From contig JAHIKS010000131.1 in the NCBI GenBank assembly GCA_018897475.1, positions 1 through 27,974 on the forward strand: a DNA stretch of 27,974 bases, in the 5' to 3' direction. Positions 14,893 through 22,760 of the stretch are shown piece by piece. Numbering within the stretch: the stretch's first letter is position 1; the number at the start of each line of letters is the position of its first letter. This DNA comes from Candidatus Altarchaeota archaeon (GTDB taxonomy: Archaea > Altiarchaeota > Altiarchaeia > IMC4 > QMZM01). The notes beneath the pieces are model-generated. The model made no database searches and was not told the origin of the DNA. It saw nothing but the letters and a program-made list of their open reading frames with translations. The position numbers and the translations under genes were made by a program.

Positions 14893-14902
14893 TATATTTT
14901 AA
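14893..14902. promoter_or_regulatory. Possible shared TATA box (small gene and tRNA-Gln)
   Basis: TATATTTTAA lies 31-40 bases before tRNA-Gln and, read on the other strand as TTAAAATATA, 19-28 bases before the ATG at 14874. Either or both transcripts could use it. Confidence 0.4.
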
Positions 14903-14932
14903 TATCTCAGTCAAGATTAATATATCCCTAGG

Positions 14933-15005
14933 AGCCCCGTAGGGTAGTGGACAATCCTGCAAGGCTTTGGACCTTGTGACGGAGGTTCGAATCCTCCCGG
15001 GGCTA
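14933..15005 (+). tRNA. tRNA-Gln (anticodon UUG)
   Basis: Acceptor AGCCCCG pairs with CGGGGCT, beginning with the A-U pair typical of archaeal tRNA-Gln. Anticodon stem CAAGG/CCTTG around loop CTTTGGA; T stem GGAGG/CCTCC around TTCGAAT. Discriminator A, no CCA, no intron. Confidence 0.95.
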
Positions 15006-15010
15006 ATATT

Positions 15011-15976
15011 CTAACCCCTCACTATAATGAATGCCAGATAGCAGATATAAAGAACAACGAAGAGGAGCCCCTGCCACCTCTCCAGCTTGTGTTTCTTCCC
15101 GATGAACATGAACAGGAACAAGAGAACCGTTACGAAGACCAGGAAGAGAATGTCAATATTTATGAAGTAGGGAATTTTAATCGGGGTTATCAGGGACGTG
15201 ACTCCCAGTATCCAGAACACGTTGAATATGTTCGAGCCGATGATGTTGCCTACTGCCAGGTCAACGTCCTTCTTCATCACGGCGGTAATCGAGGTTACAA
15301 GCTCCGGAAGAGAGGTTCCGAGAGCAACTATGGTTGCGGATATCAGGAACTGGCTCATGCCAAACTGCTTCGCAATAAAGACGGCGCCCTCGACAACCCA
15401 CATCCCTCCAAGATACAGACCCACTAATCCACAGGCCATCATCCAAGAGATTCTGGCATAGGTAAGTTCCTTAATCTCCAGCTTCTCGTCCTCAAGATAC
15501 TTTTTATTCTTCCTTGCTGATTCGATGGTGTAATAGAGGAATATCGTAAAGAAAAGCAGTAGGACCAATCCGTCCCCTCTTGTCAACGAGAATACCCCTA
15601 TCTTGTCTATGATGAAATCGTTGGAGACCACGAACAGGGCAATAACGGCCAGAAGGGAAAAGGGAATCTCCTTCCAGACCGTGGATTTCTTAAGCCTCAG
15701 TGGATAAATGATGGCTGCCAGACCCAAAATCAGAAGAATGTTCGAGAGATTGCTGCCTATTATGTTTCCGAACGTTATGTCTGTGGTGCCATTAATGGCA
15801 GCGAATACATTCACAATCAATTCTGGCGTGGAGGTCCCGAAGGCGACTATGGTCAGGCCTATCATGAGCGTGGGCACGCCCATTTTTTTGGCCATAGATG
15901 ATGATGCGTCGACCAGAAAATCAGCTCCTTTGAGCAGAAGAACGACCCCCGCTATGAATAAAAGATATTCGATCAT
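15011..15976 (-). CDS. Sodium/calcium (CaCA family) antiporter
   Basis: A 321-residue membrane exchanger with about ten hydrophobic segments arranged as two inverted halves. Each half has the family's alpha repeat: GTSTPELIVNVF with GNIIGSNLSNILLILG in the first, GTSLPELVTSI with GNIIGSNIFNVFWILG in the second; the paired Glu and the Asn/Ser residues form the cation site in Na/Ca exchangers. It resembles the YrbG type. Ion specificity cannot be read from sequence alone. The start lies six bases after the smc stop on the same strand, so it is probably the second gene of an smc transcript, though the functional link is unclear. Confidence 0.92.
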   Translation of the reverse strand: MIEYLLFIAGVVLLLKGADFLVDASSSMAKKMGVPTLMIGLTIVAFGTSTPELIVNVFAAINGTTDITFGNIIGSNLSNILLILGLAAIIYPLRLKKSTVWKEIPFSLLAVIALFVVSNDFIIDKIGVFSLTRGDGLVLLLFFTIFLYYTIESARKNKKYLEDEKLEIKELTYARISWMMACGLVGLYLGGMWVVEGAVFIAKQFGMSQFLISATIVALGTSLPELVTSITAVMKKDVDLAVGNIIGSNIFNVFWILGVTSLITPIKIPYFINIDILFLVFVTVLLFLFMFIGKKHKLERWQGLLFVVLYICYLAFIIVRG

Positions 15977-15982
15977 GTTAAC

Positions 15983-18900
15983 TCAAGTCAACTTAACCCC
16001 TACAATCTGCGACAGCCCCTCTGTCATGGAGACGCCTATCACGGAATCGGCGTGCTTTATGACATAGTCGTTATGGGTTATCAGCATAAACTGGGCTGCA
16101 GATTTCTTGAGCATCTGTGCAAACCTGAGGGAATTCTCCTTGTCGAGGGGGGCATCAAGCTCATCCACGATGTAGAAATCAGAAGGCCTATACTGCTGTA
16201 TTGCCAGCAAAAATGCTGAACATGTGACTACCTTCTCGCCCCCGGACATGGAGTCCATGTTGACAAGCCTCTTTCCCTTGGGCGAGGCGCTTATCAGTAA
16301 GCCAGAGTCTGATATCTCCCTTGGGTTGTTCAGCGTCAGGGTGCCTTCCCCCCCAGACAGGTCGTGATACATCCCCTCGAAGTTCTCCTTTATTACGTTA
16401 AAGGTCTCCATGAAGACCTCCCTCTTCCTTGTCTCGACCTTTTCCATGAACTCGAATATCGACTGCCTTTCCTCCTTGAGAGTATCAAGCTTGTCACTGA
16501 CGTCCTTGAACTCCTCATTCACCTTATCGTAGGCTTCGATTGCTCTCATATTTACCGCCTCGAAGCCCTCCAGCTGCGCCTCAATATCGGCAACCTGCCT
16601 CTCCATCTCGCTGACGCTGCCCTCCAGGACCTCGACATCGGTATAGATCTTGAATTCCAGTTCAAGGTCCGAGAGTTTGGTCTCGACCTTGGCCTTGTTT
16701 ATCTGCGTCTTGTTTAGTCTTTCACTGATTGCGTTTATCTGATGTTCCGTCTCCCCTATACTCTCGCCCAGCTTGGTTATGCCATCCTCAATCTCCGCTC
16801 TCCCGTTCATTAACTTTTCCACTCTTTCAGCAATCTCATCGTTCTCCTTTACCTTGCTTTCCAGTTCTTTTCCAAGGCTTGAAACGTCCTTCCTTTTCTG
16901 TTCCAGTTCCTCGGTAAGGGAACTCATCTCCTGTTTCAGAGCAGACGTTTCGCCCCTGATTCCCTTAATCTGCTCCTCCATCAACTGGTCCCTTTCCAGC
17001 AGCTTGCTTTTCTCTATTTCGATATCTCTCTTATTGTCCCTCAGCTCCTCCAGCTCACTGAGGTCGGCCTGCGGTGCCTTCTTCCCGACCTTTTTGAGTT
17101 CTTCCCCATAGGTTTCAATATCCCTTTCCATCCTCTCCGTCTCGGAATCGCCATCTGATATCTCCTTTTTCAGATTCTTAATCTTGTTGTTGATTCCATT
17201 AATGTCATTTTTTAATTCCGCTCTCTTCTCCTTTATCGAGTCCTTCTCCACCATTATCCTTTCAACGTTGGTTCTTCCACTTCCTACCGGGGCTTCAAGG
17301 CCTGATAATCTATTCTCTATTTTCTTTCTCTTGAGTTCGAGTTCCTGTCTCTCACCATCAAGCTCAAGTATCCTCTTTTCGATATCCCCTATATCCTCCT
17401 CAAGGTCCTCCGTGTTTGAGAAAGAGAGAGAAATCTTTTTCGTATAACCTCCGGTCATGGCTCCGGAGAGCTCTACCAGGTCTCCATCAAGGGTAACCAT
17501 TCCCCATTTTCCTATCCCGATGGATTTTGCACTCTCAAGATTGTTTACCAGGATGGTGTCCCTGAAGACATACTCAAATATGGGTTTGAATTTATTCTTA
17601 GTGTCTATGAAATCCCTTGCAAAGCCTATTGAACCCTTCGGCGCATTGCTCTTTATTATCGCCTTGACCTTGTTCAACGGAAGGAAGGTTGCCCTGCCTA
17701 TCCTCTTATCTCTGAGGTACTTTATGCATTTATTGGCGCTATTCTCATTATCGACCACTATATTCATCATCCTGCTTCCGGCAGCTATCTGCAGGGCGGT
17801 CTCATATCTCGAATCGGAAACGGAGCCGAGCTGAAACACCGTCCCATGAATCCCCGGGATTATCTCCTTCAGTTTCATTACGGCATCCACGCCCCTCATA
17901 ACCCCACCGGAGCTCTTCTCCAGGGTTTTCATCTCGGTCTTCTTCTCTGCTTCTTCCAGTCTGAGAGAATTGAGTGAATTCCCAACCTTCCTCTCCTTTT
18001 CCTGGATGGATGGAAGCTCTTTTTTGAGCCTCTCGAATTCGTCAAAATTCTCCTTGTTCTGCATTAGCTTTTCGTCTATGTTCCTTGCCAGGATTTTTTC
18101 ATTCTCGAGGAGGTCGTTCATACTCTCTTCCAGTTCCTGTACCTCCTTCTCCAGAGAGGATATATCTCCCAGACCCCTTTCCTTCAGACTCAGAATCGTG
18201 TCCCTCTTCGATTGCAGCTCAAATATTTTTGTCTTGAACCTGTCCAGCTTACCATCGGCCTTAAAATCAACCACCTTCTTGGACTCCTTCTCTATCTTCT
18301 TTGACAAGTCAGCAAGCCTCTTGTCGAATTCTTCAATGCCGTTACTTATCTCCTTTCTCTCTCTCTTGAATTCATTGACCTTTTTATCCCTTTCTGACAT
18401 CTCATTATCTGCCCTCTCCAAGTCCTGCTCGAGACCCTCAACCCTGTCCTGCATTCTCAGGAGCTCGCCTTTCAGCTCGTAAACGCCCCCCTGTCCTCTC
18501 TCCTCCTCCAGCTTCAGAATCTCGGAGTTTATATCCTTCAGCTCTTTGTTCTTGTTTGAGATATCGTTTCTCACAGTTGATATTGAATTCTCACTCTCAC
18601 CCTTTTCTTTCTCAAGCTCTTGAATCTCTTTCTCAGCGTTCTCGAGCTTCTCCCTGTGCCTGTCTATGAGTATGTGGAGAATGCTGCCCTTGTACTGCTC
18701 CTGGTCGCTCTTAAGCTTCTTGTACTTGAGTGCATCATCCCTTTCCTTGCCCAGTTGGTTCAGGTAGCCCTGTTTTTCTCCCAGTATCAGCTGGGTATCG
18801 GATATTCTCTTCTCGACCTTCTCCAGCTCCCGGATAGCCTTTTCCTTCTTCTTGTCGTACTCCCCAATACCGCAGAGGTCATCGACAACCTTTCTCCTAT

Positions 18901-19327
18901 CCTTTGGATTCATGTCTATGAGCTTCGTGATATCGTCCTGCAGAATTATGTTATACTCATTATCTCCTAGCAGTTCTATCAGCTCCTGCTTCGTTGTCCT
19001 CTTGTCGTCCTTTCGGTATATACTCTTACCCTCCCCGTCGACCTCTCTCGAAACCTTGACCTTGTTTCCGTTGCCGTCGTTGAGGTGCATGCTTACAACT
19101 GCTATATCCGAAGAATCTCCATGAAGACCTCCATTACATATGAGGTCCTGCATACTATTCGACCTTATGCCCCTGTTCCGGCCAAGAACGAAGCATATGG
19201 ACTCGACAATGTTGCTCTTCCCGGAACCGTTTGGGCCAACAATGGCGGTAAATTCACTTGGGAATTCGAGAACCGTTTTGTCCTTGAAGGACTTAAAGCC
19301 TTTAATCTCTATTTTATCTAGACGCAT
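15983..19327 (-). CDS. smc: Chromosome segregation protein SMC
   Basis: Long-armed ABC-type ATPase that, with kleisin ScpA and ScpB, loops and segregates chromosomes. The 1114-residue protein has Walker A GPNGSGKSN (31-39), an N-terminal coiled coil to about 480, a hinge with GIHGTVFQLG and RDKRIGRATFLPL (about 495-560), a second coiled coil, and the head-completing C-terminus with HDLSGGEGTLTL, signature SMSGGEK, Walker B FYIVDELDAPLD and the D-loop/His switch LITHND. The signature has Met where most have Leu (LSGGEK), and following residues VVTCSAFLLAIQ replace the common ALTALA, a modest divergence. The length is slightly short for SMC (about 1170), from shorter coils. scpA/scpB are not adjacent. 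Confidence 0.95.
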   Translation of the reverse strand: MRLDKIEIKGFKSFKDKTVLEFPSEFTAIVGPNGSGKSNIVESICFVLGRNRGIRSNSMQDLICNGGLHGDSSDIAVVSMHLNDGNGNKVKVSREVDGEGKSIYRKDDKRTTKQELIELLGDNEYNIILQDDITKLIDMNPKDRRKVVDDLCGIGEYDKKKEKAIRELEKVEKRISDTQLILGEKQGYLNQLGKERDDALKYKKLKSDQEQYKGSILHILIDRHREKLENAEKEIQELEKEKGESENSISTVRNDISNKNKELKDINSEILKLEEERGQGGVYELKGELLRMQDRVEGLEQDLERADNEMSERDKKVNEFKRERKEISNGIEEFDKRLADLSKKIEKESKKVVDFKADGKLDRFKTKIFELQSKRDTILSLKERGLGDISSLEKEVQELEESMNDLLENEKILARNIDEKLMQNKENFDEFERLKKELPSIQEKERKVGNSLNSLRLEEAEKKTEMKTLEKSSGGVMRGVDAVMKLKEIIPGIHGTVFQLGSVSDSRYETALQIAAGSRMMNIVVDNENSANKCIKYLRDKRIGRATFLPLNKVKAIIKSNAPKGSIGFARDFIDTKNKFKPIFEYVFRDTILVNNLESAKSIGIGKWGMVTLDGDLVELSGAMTGGYTKKISLSFSNTEDLEEDIGDIEKRILELDGERQELELKRKKIENRLSGLEAPVGSGRTNVERIMVEKDSIKEKRAELKNDINGINNKIKNLKKEISDGDSETERMERDIETYGEELKKVGKKAPQADLSELEELRDNKRDIEIEKSKLLERDQLMEEQIKGIRGETSALKQEMSSLTEELEQKRKDVSSLGKELESKVKENDEIAERVEKLMNGRAEIEDGITKLGESIGETEHQINAISERLNKTQINKAKVETKLSDLELEFKIYTDVEVLEGSVSEMERQVADIEAQLEGFEAVNMRAIEAYDKVNEEFKDVSDKLDTLKEERQSIFEFMEKVETRKREVFMETFNVIKENFEGMYHDLSGGEGTLTLNNPREISDSGLLISASPKGKRLVNMDSMSGGEKVVTCSAFLLAIQQYRPSDFYIVDELDAPLDKENSLRFAQMLKKSAAQFMLITHNDYVIKHADSVIGVSMTEGLSQIVGVKLT

Positions 19328-19355
19328 TGTGTTACTTATCTATTCGATGAACAGG

Positions 19356-19363
19356 TTTATAAT
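19356..19363. promoter_or_regulatory. TATA-like box between smc and methyltransferase gene
   Basis: TTTATAAT on the plus strand reads ATTATAAA on the minus strand, 29-36 bases before the smc ATG (19327), good spacing for smc. It is too close to the plus-strand ATG at 19372 to serve that start, unless translation there begins downstream, for example at the GTG at 19393. Confidence 0.45.
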
Positions 19364-19371
19364 TATTAAGT

Positions 19372-19911
19372 ATGATCTCAATCCTCTATGATGTGAATCG
19401 CTACAGGAAATTCCTGAATGAGCGGGTTAACGACGGCAACACGGTCATAGAACTGGGTCCCCACCTCGGGGAGAGCACGAAGCTTTATGTTGAGAAGACA
19501 AAGCTTACCGTTGCTGTGGATAAGAGCAGCCAGAGTGAGAAAGCGTTCGATAAAATTCTTCCAGAATTTAAAAATTTAAGACTGGTGAAAGGAGATGCAA
19601 GGAATTTTGAAACTATAAAAAAAGTTATGAATCTAACCCAAAGATGCGACGTCCTTGCGGTCGACATGGGAGGTGGCCGTTTTTCAGATACGGTCTTTAA
19701 GGTCTGGGCGACCTGGGCCGGAATCTTCAGGCCCAAGCACTCGGTGTTGAGGAACCGTGGCCTTGCGGAATTCATCCAGCGGGCAGAGATTCATGACGAA
19801 TCGGTAATAAAAGAATTCCCCGACGACGGATGGCTTGCGGAGTGGGGCAGAAAAACGCCATATGCCCTTGAGAAGCAGCTAAAGGAATTCGAGTTCTGGG
19901 TCGATTTATAG
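19372..19911 (+). CDS. SAM-dependent methyltransferase-like protein
   Basis: A 179-residue protein with a Rossmann-type methyltransferase start: TVIELGPHLGEST (about 24-36, motif I with ELGxxxGxST), an acidic strand end in LTVAVDKSSQS, VKGDARNF (Asp after strand 3), and CDVLAVDMGGGRF (motif IV-like). The ELGPHLGEST segment is close to those of small archaeal methyltransferase-like proteins of unknown target. The remaining part contains WATWAGIFRPKHSVLRN, which does not suggest a substrate. The start may be the ATG at 19372 or a later GTG. It ends overlapping the mfnF stop by six bases on the opposite strand. Confidence 0.7.
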   Translation: MISILYDVNRYRKFLNERVNDGNTVIELGPHLGESTKLYVEKTKLTVAVDKSSQSEKAFDKILPEFKNLRLVKGDARNFETIKKVMNLTQRCDVLAVDMGGGRFSDTVFKVWATWAGIFRPKHSVLRNRGLAEFIQRAEIHDESVIKEFPDDGWLAEWGRKTPYALEKQLKEFEFWVDL

Positions 19912-20853
19912 CTCAAGAAGGGCCCTTGCGGGGCTTATCTCCACTCTCATCGCAGAAATCCCCACCCTCCCGGCAGCCTCCCCGGCAAGAAAAGCTCCCG
20001 AGCCGCAGACGAAGGCATTATTGATTCCCTCCCTTTTTGAAATATTTGAAATAGAATCTGAAATTTTCTCAATCTGTTTATTCTTTATGAATTTTGCAAT
20101 CTCTGTAATCTGCTTCCCATCCAGTTCATTCGTGTCGGAGCAGACAACCCTTGCAATCCTCGCCATGCAGTCTTCAATCCCCCTGCCTTTCCCGTCAGGG
20201 GTTTCGCAGGCATAGCCCTCTTCAGGAATATCGCCGAGGATTCTGTAAACGTCGGCAGTAACTGCAAAGCGCTCCGATGAGACGGGAGTTGGAATTCCGT
20301 TCACAGGAATTTCATCTGTAATGGTGGCGACGTTCGTTCTTAAAATTCCGTAATAAATTAATTCAGAATTCTGCAACCTTTCCAAATCGCTTTTACCTTT
20401 TGCAACAATCTTCCCATCCTTTACGGGAATTACATCAGTTGTTGTACTACCGACATCAACCAAAATTCCAGTCCCTAATCTCTTTGTTATCCAGAGAGAG
20501 GTTGCCACCCAATTCGCTGATGCCACTTTATACGGGTTGGAGTATGCCTCCTCGATGGACAGAAGCTTTTCATCCACCGACAGGACTTCAAAGTTAGGCA
20601 CTACATTCCTCACACAACCAAGGATATGTTTCACTCCTTCATCCCTCGTCCTGTAGCAGTCCGCCAGCTCGGCGGTCATTGTGACCCTCACCTTGTCAGC
20701 AGGGAGAAACCCGCCAATCTTCTCCCCTAAAAAATTCTCAAAGCTATCCCTCTTTTTCCAGAATGGAAAATAATGAGAGAATTCTTTCACCCCTCTATCA
20801 TCAGCAACCGCAACCTTCAGGTTGGCTCCGCCTATGTCCAAAGCGATAATCAT
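19906..20853 (-). CDS. mfnF: MfnF-type methanofuran biosynthesis enzyme (H4MPT-linked C1 pathway ASKHA protein)
   Basis: In methanofuran synthesis MfnF couples gamma-glutamyltyramine with the furan methylamine phosphate to form the core ether. The 315-residue protein has an ASKHA (hexokinase/hydantoinase-like) fold: LDIGGANLKVA at the N-terminus (phosphate 1), MTAELADCYRTRDEGV, GTGILVDVGSTTTDVIPV (phosphate 2, about 133-150), and VCGSGAFLAGEAA near the C-terminus (adenosine/phosphate loop). The pattern matches the family long annotated as an H4MPT-linked C1 transfer pathway protein. It begins inside the mfnD stop (ATGA overlap), supporting joint function. The middle of the gene carries a copy of the 15-base motif and unusually dense GAATTC sites. 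Confidence 0.9.
   Translation of the reverse strand: MIIALDIGGANLKVAVADDRGVKEFSHYFPFWKKRDSFENFLGEKIGGFLPADKVRVTMTAELADCYRTRDEGVKHILGCVRNVVPNFEVLSVDEKLLSIEEAYSNPYKVASANWVATSLWITKRLGTGILVDVGSTTTDVIPVKDGKIVAKGKSDLERLQNSELIYYGILRTNVATITDEIPVNGIPTPVSSERFAVTADVYRILGDIPEEGYACETPDGKGRGIEDCMARIARVVCSDTNELDGKQITEIAKFIKNKQIEKISDSISNISKREGINNAFVCGSGAFLAGEAAGRVGISAMRVEISPARALLEL
20590..20604. repeat. 15-base motif copy within mfnF
   Basis: Exact AAAGTTAGGCACTAC on the plus strand, antisense to mfnF, whose codons there read VVPNF. Flanks differ from the other copies. Confidence 0.45.
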
Positions 20854-21797
20854 TTTATCTCCTCAAACCTCAATCCCCCTGGTTCCTTCCTGAACCGAAT
20901 CTTCCTGTTGAATTCCGGCTGCTCAGGCAGCTCCCCTAAAAAACTCCCAAGCGCTGCTTCCCCGACATTGAGCCCGGACGCAAGCTCAAGGGCAACCATC
21001 GACGTAGTAACCCTGGGGTTTATCTCGATGACGCAAGGCTTTTCAGCAAGAACCAAGTCAACCCCTATGCAGCCCTTTAATCCGGCTATTGATTCTGCTG
21101 CCTTCTTTGCAGTCTCAAGTGCCGCCTCCCCAAGGCTGTGCTCGAAGGGAACCTCTCCCCCAAGATAGGTTCCTTTTTCCTCCTTAAATTCAATATCCTG
21201 TTTGTTAAGCGATACAGGAACCGCCCTCTCACCATCTGAGAATAACGTAACACTTACATCCTCTCCATGGACAAATTCCTGCATAATTATGTTTGAATCA
21301 GAAGGAATCTCCTCCCAGCAGTTGACAATTCTAAGACCCTCGCATGCTACTCCGTATCTGTCCTTGACTATTACTGGAAATTCTGCTTCATCCGCACTAA
21401 CTATTTTTGGAGTCTCAATCCCGCCCTCTCTCAACCGGCGGCAGGTCTCCAGCTTGTCAGCGGCTGTCCTGATGGATTCGGCATCCGAAGAAATGCACTG
21501 GATTCCCTCTGAGTTCAAACCTTCCACAAGGCTGGCAAGCTCGGCATCCGGAGCGATAGGAAATACGTAATCGACATCTAGGCTTTTTGCAACCTCACCA
21601 ACCTCACCATTGGAAACAATCTCAGAACCTATCTCCCCCATAGCTCTGGCATCATCACCCAGCATAGTGAAGACCTCATTTCCAGCCTGTTGCAGGCCCT
21701 CAGAAATTAGTCTCAGCATCGAAAAGCCCTCGGCAAGAAGTCCCCCACTATGCTTCATAAAACCGCTGGAGGCAGATTCAACAGCAAGAATTCTCAT
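20850..21797 (-). CDS. mfnD: Tyramine-glutamate ligase MfnD-type (ATP-grasp)
   Basis: MfnD joins glutamate to tyramine with ATP at an early step of methanofuran synthesis. The 315-residue protein is an ATP-grasp ligase: an N-terminal domain with GEIGSEIV and DVDYVFPIAPD; DKLETCRRLREGGIETP; the grasp strand PVIVKDRYGVACEGLRIV (Lys and Gly-rich loop); IMQEFVHGEDVSV; GVDLVLAEKPCVIEINPRVTTSMVAL, holding the Glu and Asn that bind Mg. These and its operon with mfnF make MfnD the best call; other ATP-grasp ligases would look similar. The start overlaps nothing; seven bases separate it from the upstream membrane gene. Confidence 0.88.
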   Translation of the reverse strand: MRILAVESASSGFMKHSGGLLAEGFSMLRLISEGLQQAGNEVFTMLGDDARAMGEIGSEIVSNGEVGEVAKSLDVDYVFPIAPDAELASLVEGLNSEGIQCISSDAESIRTAADKLETCRRLREGGIETPKIVSADEAEFPVIVKDRYGVACEGLRIVNCWEEIPSDSNIIMQEFVHGEDVSVTLFSDGERAVPVSLNKQDIEFKEEKGTYLGGEVPFEHSLGEAALETAKKAAESIAGLKGCIGVDLVLAEKPCVIEINPRVTTSMVALELASGLNVGEAALGSFLGELPEQPEFNRKIRFRKEPGGLRFEEIK

Positions 21798-21804
21798 TTC
21801 GGAG

Positions 21805-22233
21805 TTATTCTTTCTTATCTGGTTTATTTATATACTTCAGAACCACTCGGTATCTTATAAACAGCCCCGTAGCAAAGAGAACAGCAAACGCGGTCTTCAA
21901 CAGCCCATAAAGCTTTATGTTCTTTATGAGACCAAAGGCAAGGCCCACCTCGGATAGGGCATACAGGAGAAAGCCAATAGCAATCAGTTTCCATGATAGG
22001 ACTATGGTATCCATGTTCAGGAAATGGGCCGACTTGAGAATCTCATGGTATTTCTTGTCCGTCAGAACGAAGAGTATTGCAAGCACGAAGAGGGAGCAAA
22101 TCAGAATGAGGACGGTATTCATAAATTCAACAACCTTCAGGGATTCATAACCAAAATCTGCAGATGCGAGATTTGGCAGTATTGCAATCAGAATTATGAA
22201 ACATTTGGATAGTGTGTTAATTCTTCCCATCAT
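21805..22233 (-). CDS. Small membrane protein in the methanofuran operon
   Basis: Unrecognised 142-residue protein. Hydrophobic segments at about 9-24, 40-57, 80-101 and 109-126. The first ends in NLASADFG, resembling a signal peptide with cleavage after Ala, which would leave three helices and an outside N-terminus. The C-terminus is basic (RYRVVLKYINKPDKK) and probably inside. The ATG overlaps the lrp stop by four bases (ATGA) and mfnD begins seven bases after its stop, so it is embedded between a regulator and a methanofuran enzyme. It might be unrelated cargo, a sensor partner of the Lrp protein, or a transport component; nothing in the sequence decides. Confidence 0.75.
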   Translation of the reverse strand: MMGRINTLSKCFIILIAILPNLASADFGYESLKVVEFMNTVLILICSLFVLAILFVLTDKKYHEILKSAHFLNMDTIVLSWKLIAIGFLLYALSEVGLAFGLIKNIKLYGLLKTAFAVLFATGLFIRYRVVLKYINKPDKKE

Positions 22234-22700
22234 TTGTCGACATAATATTCAAGACTTTTGAGCGTTTGCCCGGGAATGGAGCTCTCGAACTTAACTACGT
22301 CGTGTATCGGGAAGACATCCATCTCGAAGCCATTCAGTTTTGTAAGGAAATTTTCCCAGCTCTGGTACCCGTCCCCTGGGATTACCACCTTTGCTATGAC
22401 CTTTCCATCGAATGTTCTGAAGACCTTTCTGACCTCATCAAAGCCAGAAAGGCTGCTGGCAACATCCTTGGATTTGGAGGGCGGGCTGTTGACGAAGACA
22501 AAACCAAGTTGAAGTCCCAAATCCTGGGGATGCAGAATAGCAGAAAAATTCTTTATTACGCCTCTTTTGACAAGCCTCTCAGCGCGCGTAAAAACAGTAG
22601 TGTGTGGGATATTCAGCTTCCTTCCGAGTTCCCTAAAACTGAGCCTGGCATCATCCTGCAGATGTTTGATTATCTCGAGATCAAGATTGTCTATTTTCAT
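22230..22700 (-). CDS. Lrp/AsnC-family transcription regulator
   Basis: A 156-residue DNA-binding regulator. Residues 1-60 are the winged helix-turn-helix: DNLDLEIIKHLQDDARLSFRE, then the recognition helix IPHTTVFTRAERLVKRGVI. Residues 65-150 form a RAM-like ligand domain (QLGFVFVNSPPS, FRTFDGKVIAKVVIPG). The RAM domain departs from the usual GxTG-rich loop, so the effector, often an amino acid, cannot be guessed. As first gene of the operon it likely autoregulates and controls mfnD/mfnF, and perhaps the divergent HisA/F-like gene; CTACGTAG at 22723-22730 lies between them. Feast/famine control of methanofuran synthesis is inference. Confidence 0.9.
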   Translation of the reverse strand: MKIDNLDLEIIKHLQDDARLSFRELGRKLNIPHTTVFTRAERLVKRGVIKNFSAILHPQDLGLQLGFVFVNSPPSKSKDVASSLSGFDEVRKVFRTFDGKVIAKVVIPGDGYQSWENFLTKLNGFEMDVFPIHDVVKFESSIPGQTLKSLEYYVDK

Positions 22701-22710
22701 TTTAGGATAT

Positions 22711-22739
22711 ATCTTATAAAATCTACGTAGTTAAATATT
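22711..22739. promoter_or_regulatory. Divergent promoter region with palindrome CTACGTAG
   Basis: The 60-base gap between lrp and the HisA/F-like gene contains TTATAAA (22714-22720), the perfect eight-base palindrome CTACGTAG (22723-22730), and TTAAATATT (22731-22739), which is 22-30 bases before the GTG at 22761. The palindrome abuts the rightward box, a suitable operator site for the Lrp-type protein. Confidence 0.4.
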
Positions 22740-22760
22740 AGCTGGAATAACCTATAAAAA

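Noticed and set aside
15983..19327. Many long plus-strand open frames across smc, rich in Ser, Leu and Phe
   Set aside because: They are antisense shadows of the Glu/Lys-rich coiled coil; none has a ribosome site or a sensible protein composition.
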